Assembly: GCF_900626095.1 (NCBI RefSeq)
Contig: NZ_UYZZ01000006.1
Span: forward strand, 124,001-188,000
DNA length: 64,000 nucleotides
Reading direction: 5' to 3'
Origin: Clostridium rectalis
Lineage (GTDB): Bacteria > Bacillota > Clostridia > Clostridiales > Clostridiaceae
Shown: positions 55,530 through 64,000 of the stretch, piece by piece
Position numbering within the stretch: position 1 is the first letter of the stretch
Layout: the number at the start of each line of letters is the position of its first letter
Notes under the pieces: generated by a model
Databases searched by the model: none
What the model was told of the DNA's origin: nothing
The model's input: the letters and a program-made list of their open reading frames with translations, nothing else
Translations under genes and position numbers: made by a program

Positions 55530-55691
55530 TTATCTCATGTGGTTATTTCTTGCTGCTTTTCTAGCTTTTCTGCATTCAGGACATCTTACTGGATCATTTT
55601 CAAATCCTTTTTCTTTGTAGAATTCCTGTTCTCCTTCAGTGAATACAAATTCATTTCCGCAGTCTTTACAAACTATAGTCTTATCTGCCAT
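55530..55691 (-). CDS. Small zinc-ribbon protein
   Basis: 53 residues: MADKTIVCKDCGNEFVFTEG at the start, then a middle part and RCPECRKARKAARNN near the end. Four cysteines in two CxxC knuckles (residues 8, 11, 37, 40) make a zinc ribbon; the middle EQEFYKEKGFENDP is characteristic of the 'probable zinc-ribbon' family common in Firmicutes. The basic tail suggests nucleic acid binding, but no role is known. AAGGAGG precedes the start. Confidence 0.85.
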   Translation of the reverse strand: MADKTIVCKDCGNEFVFTEGEQEFYKEKGFENDPVRCPECRKARKAARNNHMR

Positions 55692-55707
55692 TAAAAAAAC
55701 CTCCTTG

Positions 55708-55749
55708 TAATCATAGGGTAATTTTTCATGGATAATGCTCCTATGATTA
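55708..55749 (-). repeat. Inverted repeat in the 5' region of the zinc-ribbon gene
   Basis: A perfect 10-bp pair TAATCATAGG/CCTATGATTA (55708-55717 with 55740-55749) with a 22-base loop. On the minus strand it ends about 8 bases before the AAGGAGG of the zinc-ribbon gene. It could be a leader stem controlling translation, or an operator. Confidence 0.5.
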
Positions 55750-55863
55750 AGGAGTTAGATCACCAGAACAAATTAACCTATCAAAATATATAAGCTAAAG
55801 CTTAAATTTTATATAGAATATTATATCATAATTAAACTAATAATACAATAAAAAACAAAAACT

Positions 55864-56928
55864 CTACTTATGCTTTATGAAAAAAATTACAAATAATATG
55901 AAGGGAACAATTAGAAAATTTATTAAACATATATATGAATAAATATTTAAATATAACATAAACCTAAATAGATTATTTGCTATATATATAGTAATAATTA
56001 TAACTGGAATAGTTAGTATATATATTAAGTATTTATTTTTTATATTAAAGCTTTTTAGGGATTTAATTAAAATATCAAAAATAATTATATATTTTATGTA
56101 CCATCCCCCTAAAGTTTGAAGCATAACAAAGAATTCACCACTTTCTAGAAATCTCCAATAACTAATTAACTGAGTTTGAATTAGTTTAGGATAGATTAAA
56201 TTTTCTGCACGTTCTAATTGGAAAGTGGTTAATACTCCAATGGTGGACACAATTTCCATCTGTATTACAAATAGTAAAGCCCATATTCCCGATTTTAATA
56301 ATTTATTTTTATTTGTTATAGATTTAATATAAACAAAGCATATAGTTATATGGGAATATAGCCCCAGTACTTTAAGTAAGCATGTTAAACTACTTTTATT
56401 TATACCATTTTCTAATATAGGGAACAGATATTTATAATTTTTGTATTTAGCAGTTAATATGCCTAAATTTATTCCAGCTATAATCATTAAAACTAATCCA
56501 ATAATTGTTGTTATTAAAATAGAATTATCTCCATTTTTTACTGAGAATATAGCTGGGATGGTAAAAAATAGTACTAAATACCATATAGGTGTTTCTAATA
56601 ATAAATTTGTATGCATAGAACTAGATTCTATACCAGAACATTCTATTAAGGTCAAAAATAGTGTAAACAAAAAAAAACCATATAATATATTTCCGGCTAT
56701 TTTACCAACGGATTTACAGTAAATAGTATATAGATCATAGCACTTAGTTTTTCTGAAAACTTTAATAGTAAAAATAAAATATAAAAATATAATTATTGAT
56801 GCAAGTATTACTATTAGCCAAGTATCTCTTTTACCGTCATGAATAAATATGGTGGGATAAGTTTTTAAAGATACAATGGTTACTGCCCAAATTATAAAAA
56901 CAAACTGTTTTGAAGTTAATTTTTTCAT
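55864..56928 (-). CDS. gerKB: Spore germinant receptor subunit B (GerKB type)
   Basis: 354 residues with about ten membrane helices, of the GerAB/endospore germination permease family (related to amino acid permeases). Subunit B is thought to bind the germinant in the spore inner membrane. The start MKKLTSKQFVFIIWAVTIVS and the helix pattern fit. AAGGTGA precedes the ATG. It is divergent from gerKA-gerKC, 110 bases away. In C. perfringens gerKB is likewise a separate gene in the opposite direction. Confidence 0.9.
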   Translation of the reverse strand: MKKLTSKQFVFIIWAVTIVSLKTYPTIFIHDGKRDTWLIVILASIIIFLYFIFTIKVFRKTKCYDLYTIYCKSVGKIAGNILYGFFLFTLFLTLIECSGIESSSMHTNLLLETPIWYLVLFFTIPAIFSVKNGDNSILITTIIGLVLMIIAGINLGILTAKYKNYKYLFPILENGINKSSLTCLLKVLGLYSHITICFVYIKSITNKNKLLKSGIWALLFVIQMEIVSTIGVLTTFQLERAENLIYPKLIQTQLISYWRFLESGEFFVMLQTLGGWYIKYIIIFDILIKSLKSFNIKNKYLIYILTIPVIIITIYIANNLFRFMLYLNIYSYICLINFLIVPFILFVIFFIKHK

Positions 56929-57038
56929 TAATTCACCTTTCTACAATTAATAATTTTTACTATTTATTGATATTTATAGTATTTACCATTAAATGAATAA
57001 TATTCGCAATAATACAAACAATAAAGTGGGTGAAGTTT

Positions 57039-58451
57039 ATGAATGGATATATAAGATCTATAAAAGAAAAATTAAATAAAAATTTTGATGTTAATTATAG
57101 AATATTGGAGGTACATAACAAAAGTATATATATTATATTTATAGATAATATGTGTGATTCTAAATTTATTAGTGATTATATAGTGTCTCCAATAGCAAAA
57201 AATAATTTAGATGATATTACAGTAGATAATATTAAAAGTAAGATATTAGAAGGAAATTCTGTAGGAGACATAAATGATATAAATGAAGCTTTAATGCATA
57301 TATTATCAGGTGATGTATTGATAACAATAGATGGATATAGTGAAGCTATATATTGTGAGGCAAAGGGTTTTAGTAAAAGAGGTATTTCATATCCGATGAC
57401 AGAAGAGGTAATAAAAGGACCAAGGGAAGGATTTGATGAGTCTTTTAATGATAATATTTCATTAATAAGAAAAAGGATTAAAAACCCTGATCTTAAATTT
57501 GAAAATTTTTATATAGGAAAAGAATCTAATACTGTGGTTGTAATGTCTTACATTGAGCATATTGCTAAAAAGGAATTGGTAGATAAAATAAGGAAAAAAT
57601 TAAAAGGCATAGATATAGATTTTGTATTAGAAAGTAATTATATAGAAGAACAGTTTCAAGAGAAACGTTCACTTTTTGATACAGTGGAGACTACTGAAAA
57701 ACCTGATGTTGTAGCATCTAAAATATTAGAAGGAAGAATTGCTATAATAGTTGATGGAACTCCATTTGTTATAACCGTACCGCACTTTTTTATAGAAAAT
57801 TTTAATATGGCAGATGATTACTATGTAAATAAATATTATTCAAGTATAGCAAGAATGCTTAGATATGTAGCTTTTATGATTTCTGTATTTTTGCCAGGGC
57901 TTTATATAGCAATAACTACATATCATTTTTCATTAATACCTTCTGTATTTGTGTTTAGATTAGCTGTATCAAGAGCTGGAGTGCCTTTTCCACAAATAGT
58001 AGAATTATATCTGATGATGTTATTTTTTCAGATTTTAAGGGAAGCTGGACTTAGGTTACCAAATCCTGTAGGGCAGGCTATGAGTATTGTTGGAGCATTA
58101 ATACTTGGAGATGCAGCAGTAGGAGCTGGATTAACATCTCAAACAGGAGTAATAATAGTTGCACTTTCTTCTATTTGTTCTTTTTTAGTACCTAAGTTAT
58201 ATTCAGTAGTTACAGTATGGGGAATATTTATTGTACTCATATCATCTTTGCTTGGATTGCCAGGGTTTTATGTGGGAATGCTTTCACTTTTTTCTCATGC
58301 TGCTAGTTTAAATTCAGTAGGATATCCTTATCTCTATCCTTTAGGTACTATTAAAGAATTTAAATCAAGGGATACTTTATTGAGGGAAGATTTAAAAAGA
58401 ATTTCTAAAAGCATATACGAGGATGATAAAAATGAAGAAAAAAATTATTAG
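57039..58451 (+). CDS. gerKA: Spore germinant receptor subunit A (GerKA type)
   Basis: About 470 residues. GerA-family A subunits have a large hydrophilic N-terminal part (here about 1-260) and a C-terminal membrane part with several helices. The motif GPREGFDESFNDNISLIRKRIKNP near residue 130 (shown shortened in meaning: PREGFxE...RIKxP) and the PNPVGQAMSIVGALILGDAAV region are family signatures. The start is ATG 57039 after GTGGGTGA; a GTG at 57030 lies within that site. It overlaps gerKC by 20 bases, so both are co-translated. Expression in the forespore is expected from the family. Confidence 0.93.
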   Translation: MNGYIRSIKEKLNKNFDVNYRILEVHNKSIYIIFIDNMCDSKFISDYIVSPIAKNNLDDITVDNIKSKILEGNSVGDINDINEALMHILSGDVLITIDGYSEAIYCEAKGFSKRGISYPMTEEVIKGPREGFDESFNDNISLIRKRIKNPDLKFENFYIGKESNTVVVMSYIEHIAKKELVDKIRKKLKGIDIDFVLESNYIEEQFQEKRSLFDTVETTEKPDVVASKILEGRIAIIVDGTPFVITVPHFFIENFNMADDYYVNKYYSSIARMLRYVAFMISVFLPGLYIAITTYHFSLIPSVFVFRLAVSRAGVPFPQIVELYLMMLFFQILREAGLRLPNPVGQAMSIVGALILGDAAVGAGLTSQTGVIIVALSSICSFLVPKLYSVVTVWGIFIVLISSLLGLPGFYVGMLSLFSHAASLNSVGYPYLYPLGTIKEFKSRDTLLREDLKRISKSIYEDDKNEEKNY

Positions 58452-59547
58452 TATTTTTATTTGTTTATGCATGTTTTTAAATGGTTGTTATAACTATAAT
58501 GATATAAATAAGGTTCTTTTCGTCACAACTGTGGCTCTAGATGTGGACGCAAATAATGAGCCTATAATGTATGTTGAGACTTTTAAACCATATAGAAGTT
58601 CTACAGCGGGCTCAGAAAAAGGAGAAAAGATAATTTATAAAGGAGAAGCAAAAACCCTCCTTGAAAATTTTAGAAGTATGGGTCAATCGGCAAGTTATAA
58701 GCTTAATGGTACACAAAATAAAGCTATTATTTTTAGTGAAAAGGCAGCGGAGTATGGAATCGATAATTTTATAGATTTATTTGATAGAGATCAAGAATTT
58801 TTAGTTAGAGAGTATGTGGCGGTTTATGAAGGAGACATAGAGAATTTATTTAAATTAAAAATAAAATCAGAAGAATATATAGGCATATTTTTAGTGGATT
58901 TATTAGATAATATAGGAACGGCATCTAGATCTATTAGACTTAGTATGAATGATTATTTAAATAAAAGAATTGAACCGGGTAAAACTTGTGTTATGACGGT
59001 AATAAACTCTGATTGTACACAAATGGAGGATATGATTAGAATAAATGGTGGTGCAATTATAAAAAATAGTAAAATGGTTGATAGGTTACCTGAATTAGAT
59101 AGCCAAGGATATAATTTTTTAATGAATAATGTAGAAAGCGGTACATTAGAAGTAACAAACCCAGAGGATGATAATAAATTTGTCACATTAGAGATATTGA
59201 AGAGTAAAACCAAATCAAAACTTTATTTTGATGAGGACGTATTAAAATTAAAAAAAATAATAAATGTAAAAGCAACTTTTGCAGAGGCACAAAAAAGTAT
59301 TACATTAACAAACAAACAAGAAGTAGAGAAAATATCACAAGGTGCTGAAAAAAATATAGTTATATCATGTAAAGATGTGTTTGATAAATATAAAAATAAA
59401 AATTTAGATATATTCGAGGTTGAGAGTGAGTTTAACAGAAAATATCCTCATAAAAGTTATAAAAACATATTAAAAAATACGGAACTAGAGATAGAGGTTA
59501 ATGTGAGTGTAGAAGGGTCGTCTAATAAATTTAATTTTACTGAATAG
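58432..59547 (+). CDS. gerKC: Spore germinant receptor subunit C, lipoprotein (GerKC type)
   Basis: About 371 residues. An N-terminal signal peptide MKKKIISIFICLCMFLNGCYN has a lipobox (FLNGC), so Cys is lipidated and anchors the protein outside the spore inner membrane. The next part DINKVLFVTTVALDVD and the family's three-domain length identify GerAC/GerKC. I chose ATG 58432; ATG 58423 lies in the ribosome site GAGGATG. It ends the gerKA-gerKC pair. Confidence 0.91.
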   Translation: MKKKIISIFICLCMFLNGCYNYNDINKVLFVTTVALDVDANNEPIMYVETFKPYRSSTAGSEKGEKIIYKGEAKTLLENFRSMGQSASYKLNGTQNKAIIFSEKAAEYGIDNFIDLFDRDQEFLVREYVAVYEGDIENLFKLKIKSEEYIGIFLVDLLDNIGTASRSIRLSMNDYLNKRIEPGKTCVMTVINSDCTQMEDMIRINGGAIIKNSKMVDRLPELDSQGYNFLMNNVESGTLEVTNPEDDNKFVTLEILKSKTKSKLYFDEDVLKLKKIINVKATFAEAQKSITLTNKQEVEKISQGAEKNIVISCKDVFDKYKNKNLDIFEVESEFNRKYPHKSYKNILKNTELEIEVNVSVEGSSNKFNFTE

Positions 59548-59629
59548 TAACTTTATTAAATTTATGTTGTTATAATAATTATAGGAACGAACATATAATA
59601 TAATTGAGTATGTATGAGGGTATAAAAAT

Positions 59630-60784
59630 ATGGATAAAAAGAAACTTATGGGTTTAATAAAAAAAGGTGAGGGAACCAAGGTTGATTTTAAACAAAAATT
59701 AGAATTAGATACAGAGAGTGGTAGAAAGGAATTAGCTAAGGATATATGTGCCATAGGTAATTCAAAAGGTGGAAGAGGATATATTATAATTGGAATAGAA
59801 GATAAAACAAAAAAGATACTAGGAATAGAAAATGATAAATATTTTGAAGAGCAAATACAACAAATAGTAAGTTCAAGATGTGAGCCACCTATACCAGTCT
59901 GTTTAGAACATTTATATTACCAAAATAAACAGTTGATTATTATTAATATATATGATGGACCTCAAAAACCATATCAACTAAGGGAAAATGGTTCATTTTA
60001 TATAAGAAGAGGATCAACTACTGATACTATGAGGAAAGAAGAAATAGTATCTTCACTACAAGAAAGCTTAAGTTTAAATTTAGAGCTTTGTCCTATTATA
60101 AATAGTTCAGTAGAATGTATTAATATGGATATAGTTAATGATTATTTTAATTTAAAAGGTTTGGAACTTAACGAAGAAAACACAGTTAATTTCATGGAAA
60201 ATGCATCAATAATACACTTTGATAAAGAGTCAAATAAACATGCAGTGACTTTAGGGGGATTATTAGTTTTTTCAGACATAAATAATATATATATTCCCCA
60301 TAATATGATAAAAATTATTAACAATATAAATAAAAATTATGATAGTAGTTTTATTATTCAAGGCAATTTATTAACCATGCTTGATGAATGTGAAATAATA
60401 TTAAAGAAAGTTTTACCTAAATATTATCCTATACAGCCTATATATGAGGGAATAAGTAATGCTATTCTTTATAGAGATTACACCTTGTATTATAAGGAAA
60501 TTGAAGTTGTTTTAGGTTATAATAGTATTTTAGTTATAAGTCCAGGAATACTAGTGAATAGTAAGGAAGTGAATTCAGAAAAATATCTTAAAAGAAATAT
60601 GTGGATATACGAAAAGTTAATAACTTTAGATAATAGAAAAAGATTTTCAACTTCAGGAAGAGGATTTAAAAGAATGAGGAGGTATTTTAAAAATACGGAA
60701 GATATAAAGTTTATAAATTCAATAAAAGAAGATAGCTTCAAAATTATTTATCCTGGAGTAAAATATGTAAAACAACTTTTGTAG
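59630..60784 (+). CDS. AlbA_2 (Schlafen AAA-4) domain protein with HATPase-like C-terminal part
   Basis: 384 residues. The N-terminal AlbA_2 domain (about 10-125) has EGTKVDFKQKL, ICAIGNSKGGRGYIIIGIED and RRGSTTDTM. The C-terminal part has ISNAILYRDYTLYYKEIEVV and ISPGILV, which resemble the GHKL ATPase-like domain that often follows AlbA_2 (normally NAIxHRDY; here the His is Tyr). Such proteins are usually called transcriptional regulators or ATP-binding proteins, but few are characterised. It lies 82 bases after gerKC and 124 before the small P-loop gene. Function unknown. Confidence 0.82.
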   Translation: MDKKKLMGLIKKGEGTKVDFKQKLELDTESGRKELAKDICAIGNSKGGRGYIIIGIEDKTKKILGIENDKYFEEQIQQIVSSRCEPPIPVCLEHLYYQNKQLIIINIYDGPQKPYQLRENGSFYIRRGSTTDTMRKEEIVSSLQESLSLNLELCPIINSSVECINMDIVNDYFNLKGLELNEENTVNFMENASIIHFDKESNKHAVTLGGLLVFSDINNIYIPHNMIKIINNINKNYDSSFIIQGNLLTMLDECEIILKKVLPKYYPIQPIYEGISNAILYRDYTLYYKEIEVVLGYNSILVISPGILVNSKEVNSEKYLKRNMWIYEKLITLDNRKRFSTSGRGFKRMRRYFKNTEDIKFINSIKEDSFKIIYPGVKYVKQLL

Positions 60785-60908
60785 ATTATTGTTTTAAAAT
60801 AATAGAAAATAGTTTACAATTACTGCCTCTTTCATATTGCAAAAAAATTCAGAATATTATATAATTTAAGTAATAGGCAAATATGAAAAAAATGTTAGGG
60901 GTGGTAAC

Positions 60909-61328
60909 ATGATTCAAGTATTTTGCGACCAAAGAGGATCAGGAAAGACCAAAGCATTAATAGAAATGGCTAATGATAAAGTTGACACTAGTAAAGGGCA
61001 CATAGTTTATATTGACGATGATAAAAGAATAATGTTTGAGTTACACAGGGAAATTAGATTTATTTCCACTTGTGATTATACCCTTAGAAGTTATGAGGGA
61101 TTTCATGGATTTTTGTGCGGTATTCTAGCATCAGATTATGATATTGATACCATTTTTATAGATGGTTTATTTAATGTTGTAAATTTAGATATGCAGAATG
61201 CGGCACATTTGTTTTATGGTTTAGAAAGACTTAATGAGGAATACAATGTAGATTTTTATATAAGTGTGAATGAAGAGGAAGAAATACCAGAATGTATGAA
61301 GAAATACATGGATTTAGTTTGTGTTTGA
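60909..61328 (+). CDS. Small P-loop protein of unknown function
   Basis: 139 residues. The Walker A loop QRGSGKTKALIEMAN is at residues 8-22; a hydrophobic strand ending DTIFIDGLFNV near residue 82 may be Walker B. The rest lacks known motifs. Proteins like this in clostridia are sometimes labelled PilT-related, but no pilus genes are nearby and the length is too short for PilT. AGGGGTGG precedes the ATG. It ends at a good terminator. Nucleotide binding is likely; function unknown. Confidence 0.75.
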   Translation: MIQVFCDQRGSGKTKALIEMANDKVDTSKGHIVYIDDDKRIMFELHREIRFISTCDYTLRSYEGFHGFLCGILASDYDIDTIFIDGLFNVVNLDMQNAAHLFYGLERLNEEYNVDFYISVNEEEEIPECMKKYMDLVCV

Positions 61329-61378
61329 TGAAATAGTTTGTTAGATTAGAAAATAATTAATTATTTATATAGATGATT

Positions 61379-61411
61379 AAGGCTGTATAAAATTTTTATA
61401 CAGCCTTTTGG
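61379..61411 (+). terminator. Terminator of the small P-loop gene
   Basis: A perfect 12-bp stem (61379-61390 with 61396-61407), 5-base loop, then TTT. Confidence 0.85.
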
Positions 61412-61567
61412 TATGGTATTTTATAATGGTGTTAAGTATATAATGTTGCTAAAAAAATAGTTTATTTATATACTATAAACAGTAAATAGATATTTCACTT
61501 TAAATGTTGAAATAAATCAGCTAAATTTAATATTTATATAATTTTTTATTTTATGGAGGTATTCTTA

Positions 61568-62788
61568 ATGAGCAATGTATTTGATATATTAAAGGAAAGA
61601 GGTTATATAAAACAGTTAACTCATGAAGATGAGATAAAAAAAATATTAGAAGATGAGAAGATTACATTTTACATAGGATTTGACCCTACTGCAGATAGTT
61701 TGCATATAGGTCATTTCTTACCTCTTATGATGATGGCTCATATGCAAAGAGCAGGACATAGACCTATAGCCTTAGTTGGTGGGGGAACTGTTATGGTTGG
61801 TGACCCAAGTGGTAAAACAGATATGAGAAAGATGTTATCAAAAGAAATAATTGAAAGTAATGTAGCTAGTATAAAAGGACAGCTTTCTAAATTTATAGAT
61901 TTTGATAAGGAAAAGGCTATACTTGTTAATAATGCGGAGTGGCTATCAAAACTTAATTATATTGAATTTTTAAGAGACATAGGGGTACATTTTTCGGTTA
62001 ATAGAATGCTTACGGCAGAATGTTTTAAGCAGAGATTAGAAAAGGGTTTATCCTTTTTGGAATTTAATTACATGTTAATGCAGGGATATGATTTTTTAGA
62101 ACTTAATAGAAGATATGGTTGTGTAATGGAACTTGGTGGAGATGATCAGTGGTCTAATATGTTAGCTGGGGCTGATCTTATTAGAAGAAAAGAAAGTAAA
62201 CCTGCCTTCGCTATGACATGTACATTACTTACTAATAGTGAAGGTAAAAAGATGGGTAAAACTGAAAAAGGAGCATTATGGTTAGATAAAAACAAAACTA
62301 CACCTTATGAATTCTATCAGTATTGGAGAAATGTATATGATGCTGATGTAGAGAAATGCTTAGCACTTTTAACTTTTTTACCTATGGATGAGGTGAAAAG
62401 GTTAGGTTCTCTTGAAGGGGCAGAAATAAATGAAGCTAAAAAGGTTTTAGCTTATGAGGTAACAAAACTTATACATGGAGAAGAAGAGGCTAAAAAAGCT
62501 AAGGAAGCCTCAGAAACATTATTTAGTGGTGGATGTAATATGGATAATGTTCCAACTTGTACAATTAGTAAAGATAAAATTAATTTACCTGTTTTAGATT
62601 TATTAGTAGAAGCTAAAGTTATTCCTTCAAAAGGAGAAGGAAGAAGATTAATCCAGCAAGGTGGATTGAATATAAATGATAATAAAGTAACTGATGTAAA
62701 ATTAATAGTTACTGAAGAATTTTTTGAACATGGTAGTATGTTAGTAAGAAGAGGTAAGAAGAATTATAATAGAATAGTAATTGAATAA
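61568..62788 (+). CDS. tyrS: Tyrosyl-tRNA synthetase
   Basis: About 406 residues. Class I synthetase for Tyr. The HIGH motif is LHIGHFLPL near residue 45, the Tyr-site region includes MQGYDFLEL and [10 protein letters not shown], and the KMSKS loop is KKMGKTEKG near residue 230. The C-terminal S4-type RNA-binding domain has [20 protein letters not shown] chose ATG 61568, seven bases from GGAGGT, over ATG 61553, which precedes that site. Unlike trpS there is no T-box upstream in the 160 bases that I can read. Confidence 0.96.
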   Translation: MSNVFDILKERGYIKQLTHEDEIKKILEDEKITFYIGFDPTADSLHIGHFLPLMMMAHMQRAGHRPIALVGGGTVMVGDPSGKTDMRKMLSKEIIESNVASIKGQLSKFIDFDKEKAILVNNAEWLSKLNYIEFLRDIGVHFSVNRMLTAECFKQRLEKGLSFLEFNYMLMQGYDFLELNRRYGCVMELGGDDQWSNMLAGADLIRRKESKPAFAMTCTLLTNSEGKKMGKTEKGALWLDKNKTTPYEFYQYWRNVYDADVEKCLALLTFLPMDEVKRLGSLEGAEINEAKKVLAYEVTKLIHGEEEAKKAKEASETLFSGGCNMDNVPTCTISKDKINLPVLDLLVEAKVIPSKGEGRRLIQQGGLNINDNKVTDVKLIVTEEFFEHGSMLVRRGKKNYNRIVIE

Positions 62789-62791
62789 AAT

Positions 62792-62835
62792 AAAAGATAA
62801 ATTTTCTCCTAATAAAGGGGAAAATTTATCTTTTT
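62792..62835. terminator. Bidirectional terminator between tyrS and rimI
   Basis: An 18-bp stem with one G-U pair (62792-62809 with 62817-62834), 7-base loop, with T-run on both strands. Confidence 0.9.
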
Positions 62836-63283
62836 ATATATTATGATTCCACATAATAAGTGCATCTTCATAATTGTCTGAATAGTAATTTTTCCTTATT
62901 CCTTCTTCTATAAAATTAAACTTTTTATATAATTTTTGGGCATATATATTAGATGATCTAACTTCCAGAGTCATATGTTTTACATCATTATTTTTACACA
63001 AATTAATTAAAGAATCTAAAAGGGCAGAGCCAACTTTAAGATTTCTATATTCAGGATGTACAGCTATATTAGTAATATGGGCTTCATCTAATATTATCCA
63101 GGTTCCGATATATCCTATAACAAGATTATTTTTAAAAGCTACTAAATACTTAGCCTTAGGGTTATGAATTATTTCATTGTTTATAGATTCTTTACTCCAG
63201 GAAGTAGGAAAGCTTAAACAACTTATTTTAAATATATCATTTATATGTTTTGAGGAGGCTTTTAGTATTAATAGATCATTCAT
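62834..63283 (-). CDS. rimI: Ribosomal-protein-alanine N-acetyltransferase, RimI type (GNAT)
   Basis: 149 residues. GNAT motif A is VHPEYRNLKVGSALLDSL near residue 76 (acetyl-CoA loop); motif B follows with LEVRSSNIYAQKLYKKFNF. RimI acetylates the N-terminal alanine of S18 and may act on other proteins. The start overlaps the end of tsaB by eight bases. The tsaB-rimI order is common in Firmicutes. Assignment as RimI rather than another GNAT rests on this neighbourhood and the sequence. Confidence 0.91.
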   Translation of the reverse strand: MNDLLILKASSKHINDIFKISCLSFPTSWSKESINNEIIHNPKAKYLVAFKNNLVIGYIGTWIILDEAHITNIAVHPEYRNLKVGSALLDSLINLCKNNDVKHMTLEVRSSNIYAQKLYKKFNFIEEGIRKNYYSDNYEDALIMWNHNI

Positions 63284-63989
63284 ATATACTTACTCCATGT
63301 TTTTTTTCATATTCTCTTTCTGCTTGAGATTTTCTAATATATATAGGTGAAAAGGAAAAGATGTCATCTTGTATTCCGTTACGAAGTAGATTTAATCCTA
63401 TTTCGCCTAAAGCAGAGGCTTTAACTAAATTTAGATGGGTAGGGGCGAAATTTGCATTTGGTATAGATTCTTTTAATATATCTTTAAATTTAAAAAGAGC
63501 ATCTCCTATAAAGCATACTGGAGCGTTTTTATTTATAATTATTTGGATAAGTTCTTCAATAGAGATAACAGCATAATCACCTATTTTTTCTAAATTTCCA
63601 TTAGAAAATTTATATAAACAAGTATAAACATTACCTCTTAGAGCATCTAAAATAGGACATATTAATCCACTAGTATAAGCCATATTATACGCTAGTGCAT
63701 CTAAGGATGAAACAGAAACAAAGGGTTTTTTACAACCTTGACTTAAGCCTTTTATAGTAGCGGCTCCTATTCTAAGTCCAGTGAAAGATCCTGGTCCCTT
63801 AGATACAATATAACCATCAATATCATTAATTTTTAAATTTAAATTCTTAAGAAGAGAATCTATTATATTCATAAGAATAACTGAATGTTGTTTTTTATAA
63901 TTAAAAGTTATTTCGCCTAATAATTTATTACCATCTAAAATGGCACAACTGGCGGATTCGGTAGCTGAATCCAAGCTTAAAATTTTCAT
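63276..63989 (-). CDS. tsaB: tRNA threonylcarbamoyladenosine biosynthesis protein TsaB
   Basis: 237 residues. TsaB is the ASKHA-fold partner of TsaD in making t6A at position 37 of ANN-decoding tRNAs. The N-terminus MKILSLDSATESASCAIL, the segment VSKGPGSFTGLRIGAATIKG and SSLDALAYN are typical. TsaD and TsaE genes are not in the window; tsaE is probably just upstream on the minus strand, beyond the window end. Complete here, with 11 bases left before the edge. Confidence 0.94.
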   Translation of the reverse strand: MKILSLDSATESASCAILDGNKLLGEITFNYKKQHSVILMNIIDSLLKNLNLKINDIDGYIVSKGPGSFTGLRIGAATIKGLSQGCKKPFVSVSSLDALAYNMAYTSGLICPILDALRGNVYTCLYKFSNGNLEKIGDYAVISIEELIQIIINKNAPVCFIGDALFKFKDILKESIPNANFAPTHLNLVKASALGEIGLNLLRNGIQDDIFSFSPIYIRKSQAEREYEKKHGVSIYE

Positions 63990-64000
63990 AGTTTAATCTC

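Noticed and set aside
59630-61328. Anti-phage defence system based on the AlbA_2/Schlafen-type domain
   Set aside because: No nuclease, toxin, reverse transcriptase, integrase or phage gene is adjacent, and the flanks are core genes.
61412-61567. Search for a T-box before tyrS
   Set aside because: No T-box consensus (TGGTACCGCG-like) and no terminator of the right type in this AT-rich region.

Overview
The window is 64 kb of chromosome from a low-GC, spore-forming Firmicute, most likely a member of Clostridium sensu stricto. The evidence is strongly AT-rich coding sequence, purine-rich GGAGG-type ribosome binding sites before almost every gene, a GerK-type spore germinant receptor, T-box and lysine riboswitch leaders, desulfoferrodoxin (an anaerobe's superoxide reductase), and the clostridial order uvrA / FHA-ftsW-pbp / uvrC / murB / rapZ-yvcK-whiA / dnaE / pfkA-pyk. 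I cannot name the species from sequence reading alone. I see no rRNA, tRNA, CRISPR array, intact insertion sequence or prophage.

Layout. 1-4.9 kb: the 3' end of uvrA, then an FHA protein, an FtsW/RodA-type glycan polymerase, a class B PBP and a YhaM-like HD nuclease. 5-8.5 kb: a YdjM-like membrane protein, uvrC and murB. 8.7-16.8 kb: a tight run rapZ-yvcK-whiA-(HTH/DRTGG/CBS/hotdog)-dnaE. 17-19.7 kb: pfkA-pyk. 19.8-21.4 kb: a 23S rRNA uracil-5-methyltransferase gene behind a leader with a short uORF and a terminator. 21.4-22.7 kb: a decayed islet with two recognisable pseudogenes. 22.8-31.9 kb: a COG2426 membrane protein, a T-box-controlled BrnQ transporter, oleate hydratase, a RelA/SpoT-domain protein, a GT4 glycosyltransferase, an alpha/beta hydrolase and an alanine/glycine:cation symporter. 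32-41.7 kb: ftsH, a HelD-like helicase, a two-P-loop ATPase, a CDF metal transporter, an M18 aminopeptidase and lysine-riboswitch-controlled lysA. 41.8-50.4 kb: one 2879-codon NdvB/GH94-type beta-glucan synthase gene. 50.5-55.7 kb: small proteins, desulfoferrodoxin, T-box-controlled trpS, a Cof-type phosphatase and prfC. 55.9-59.5 kb: gerKB divergent from gerKA-gerKC. 59.6-64 kb: an AlbA_2/HATPase regulator-like protein, a small P-loop protein, tyrS, and tsaB-rimI on the minus strand.

How the genes fit together. Cell envelope work (FtsW/PBP/FHA, MurB, YvcK/RapZ, the glucan synthase), DNA repair and replication (UvrA, UvrC, DnaE), lower glycolysis (PfkA, Pyk) and translation (TrpS, TyrS, PrfC, RlmD-type enzyme, TsaB, RimI) dominate, so most of the window is core chromosome. 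Amino-acid supply is controlled by RNA: an Ile-type T-box on brnQ, a Trp-type T-box on trpS and a lysine riboswitch on lysA. Two further leaders (before the rRNA methyltransferase and before the alanine symporter) look like transcription attenuators that I cannot assign to a known class.

I did not find an unmistakable new multi-gene system. The best leads are the uORF/terminator leader of the rRNA methyltransferase, a possible Ile-rich leader peptide that overlaps the brnQ start below its T-box, the aptamer-less attenuator before the symporter, and the uncharacterised small and P-loop proteins.
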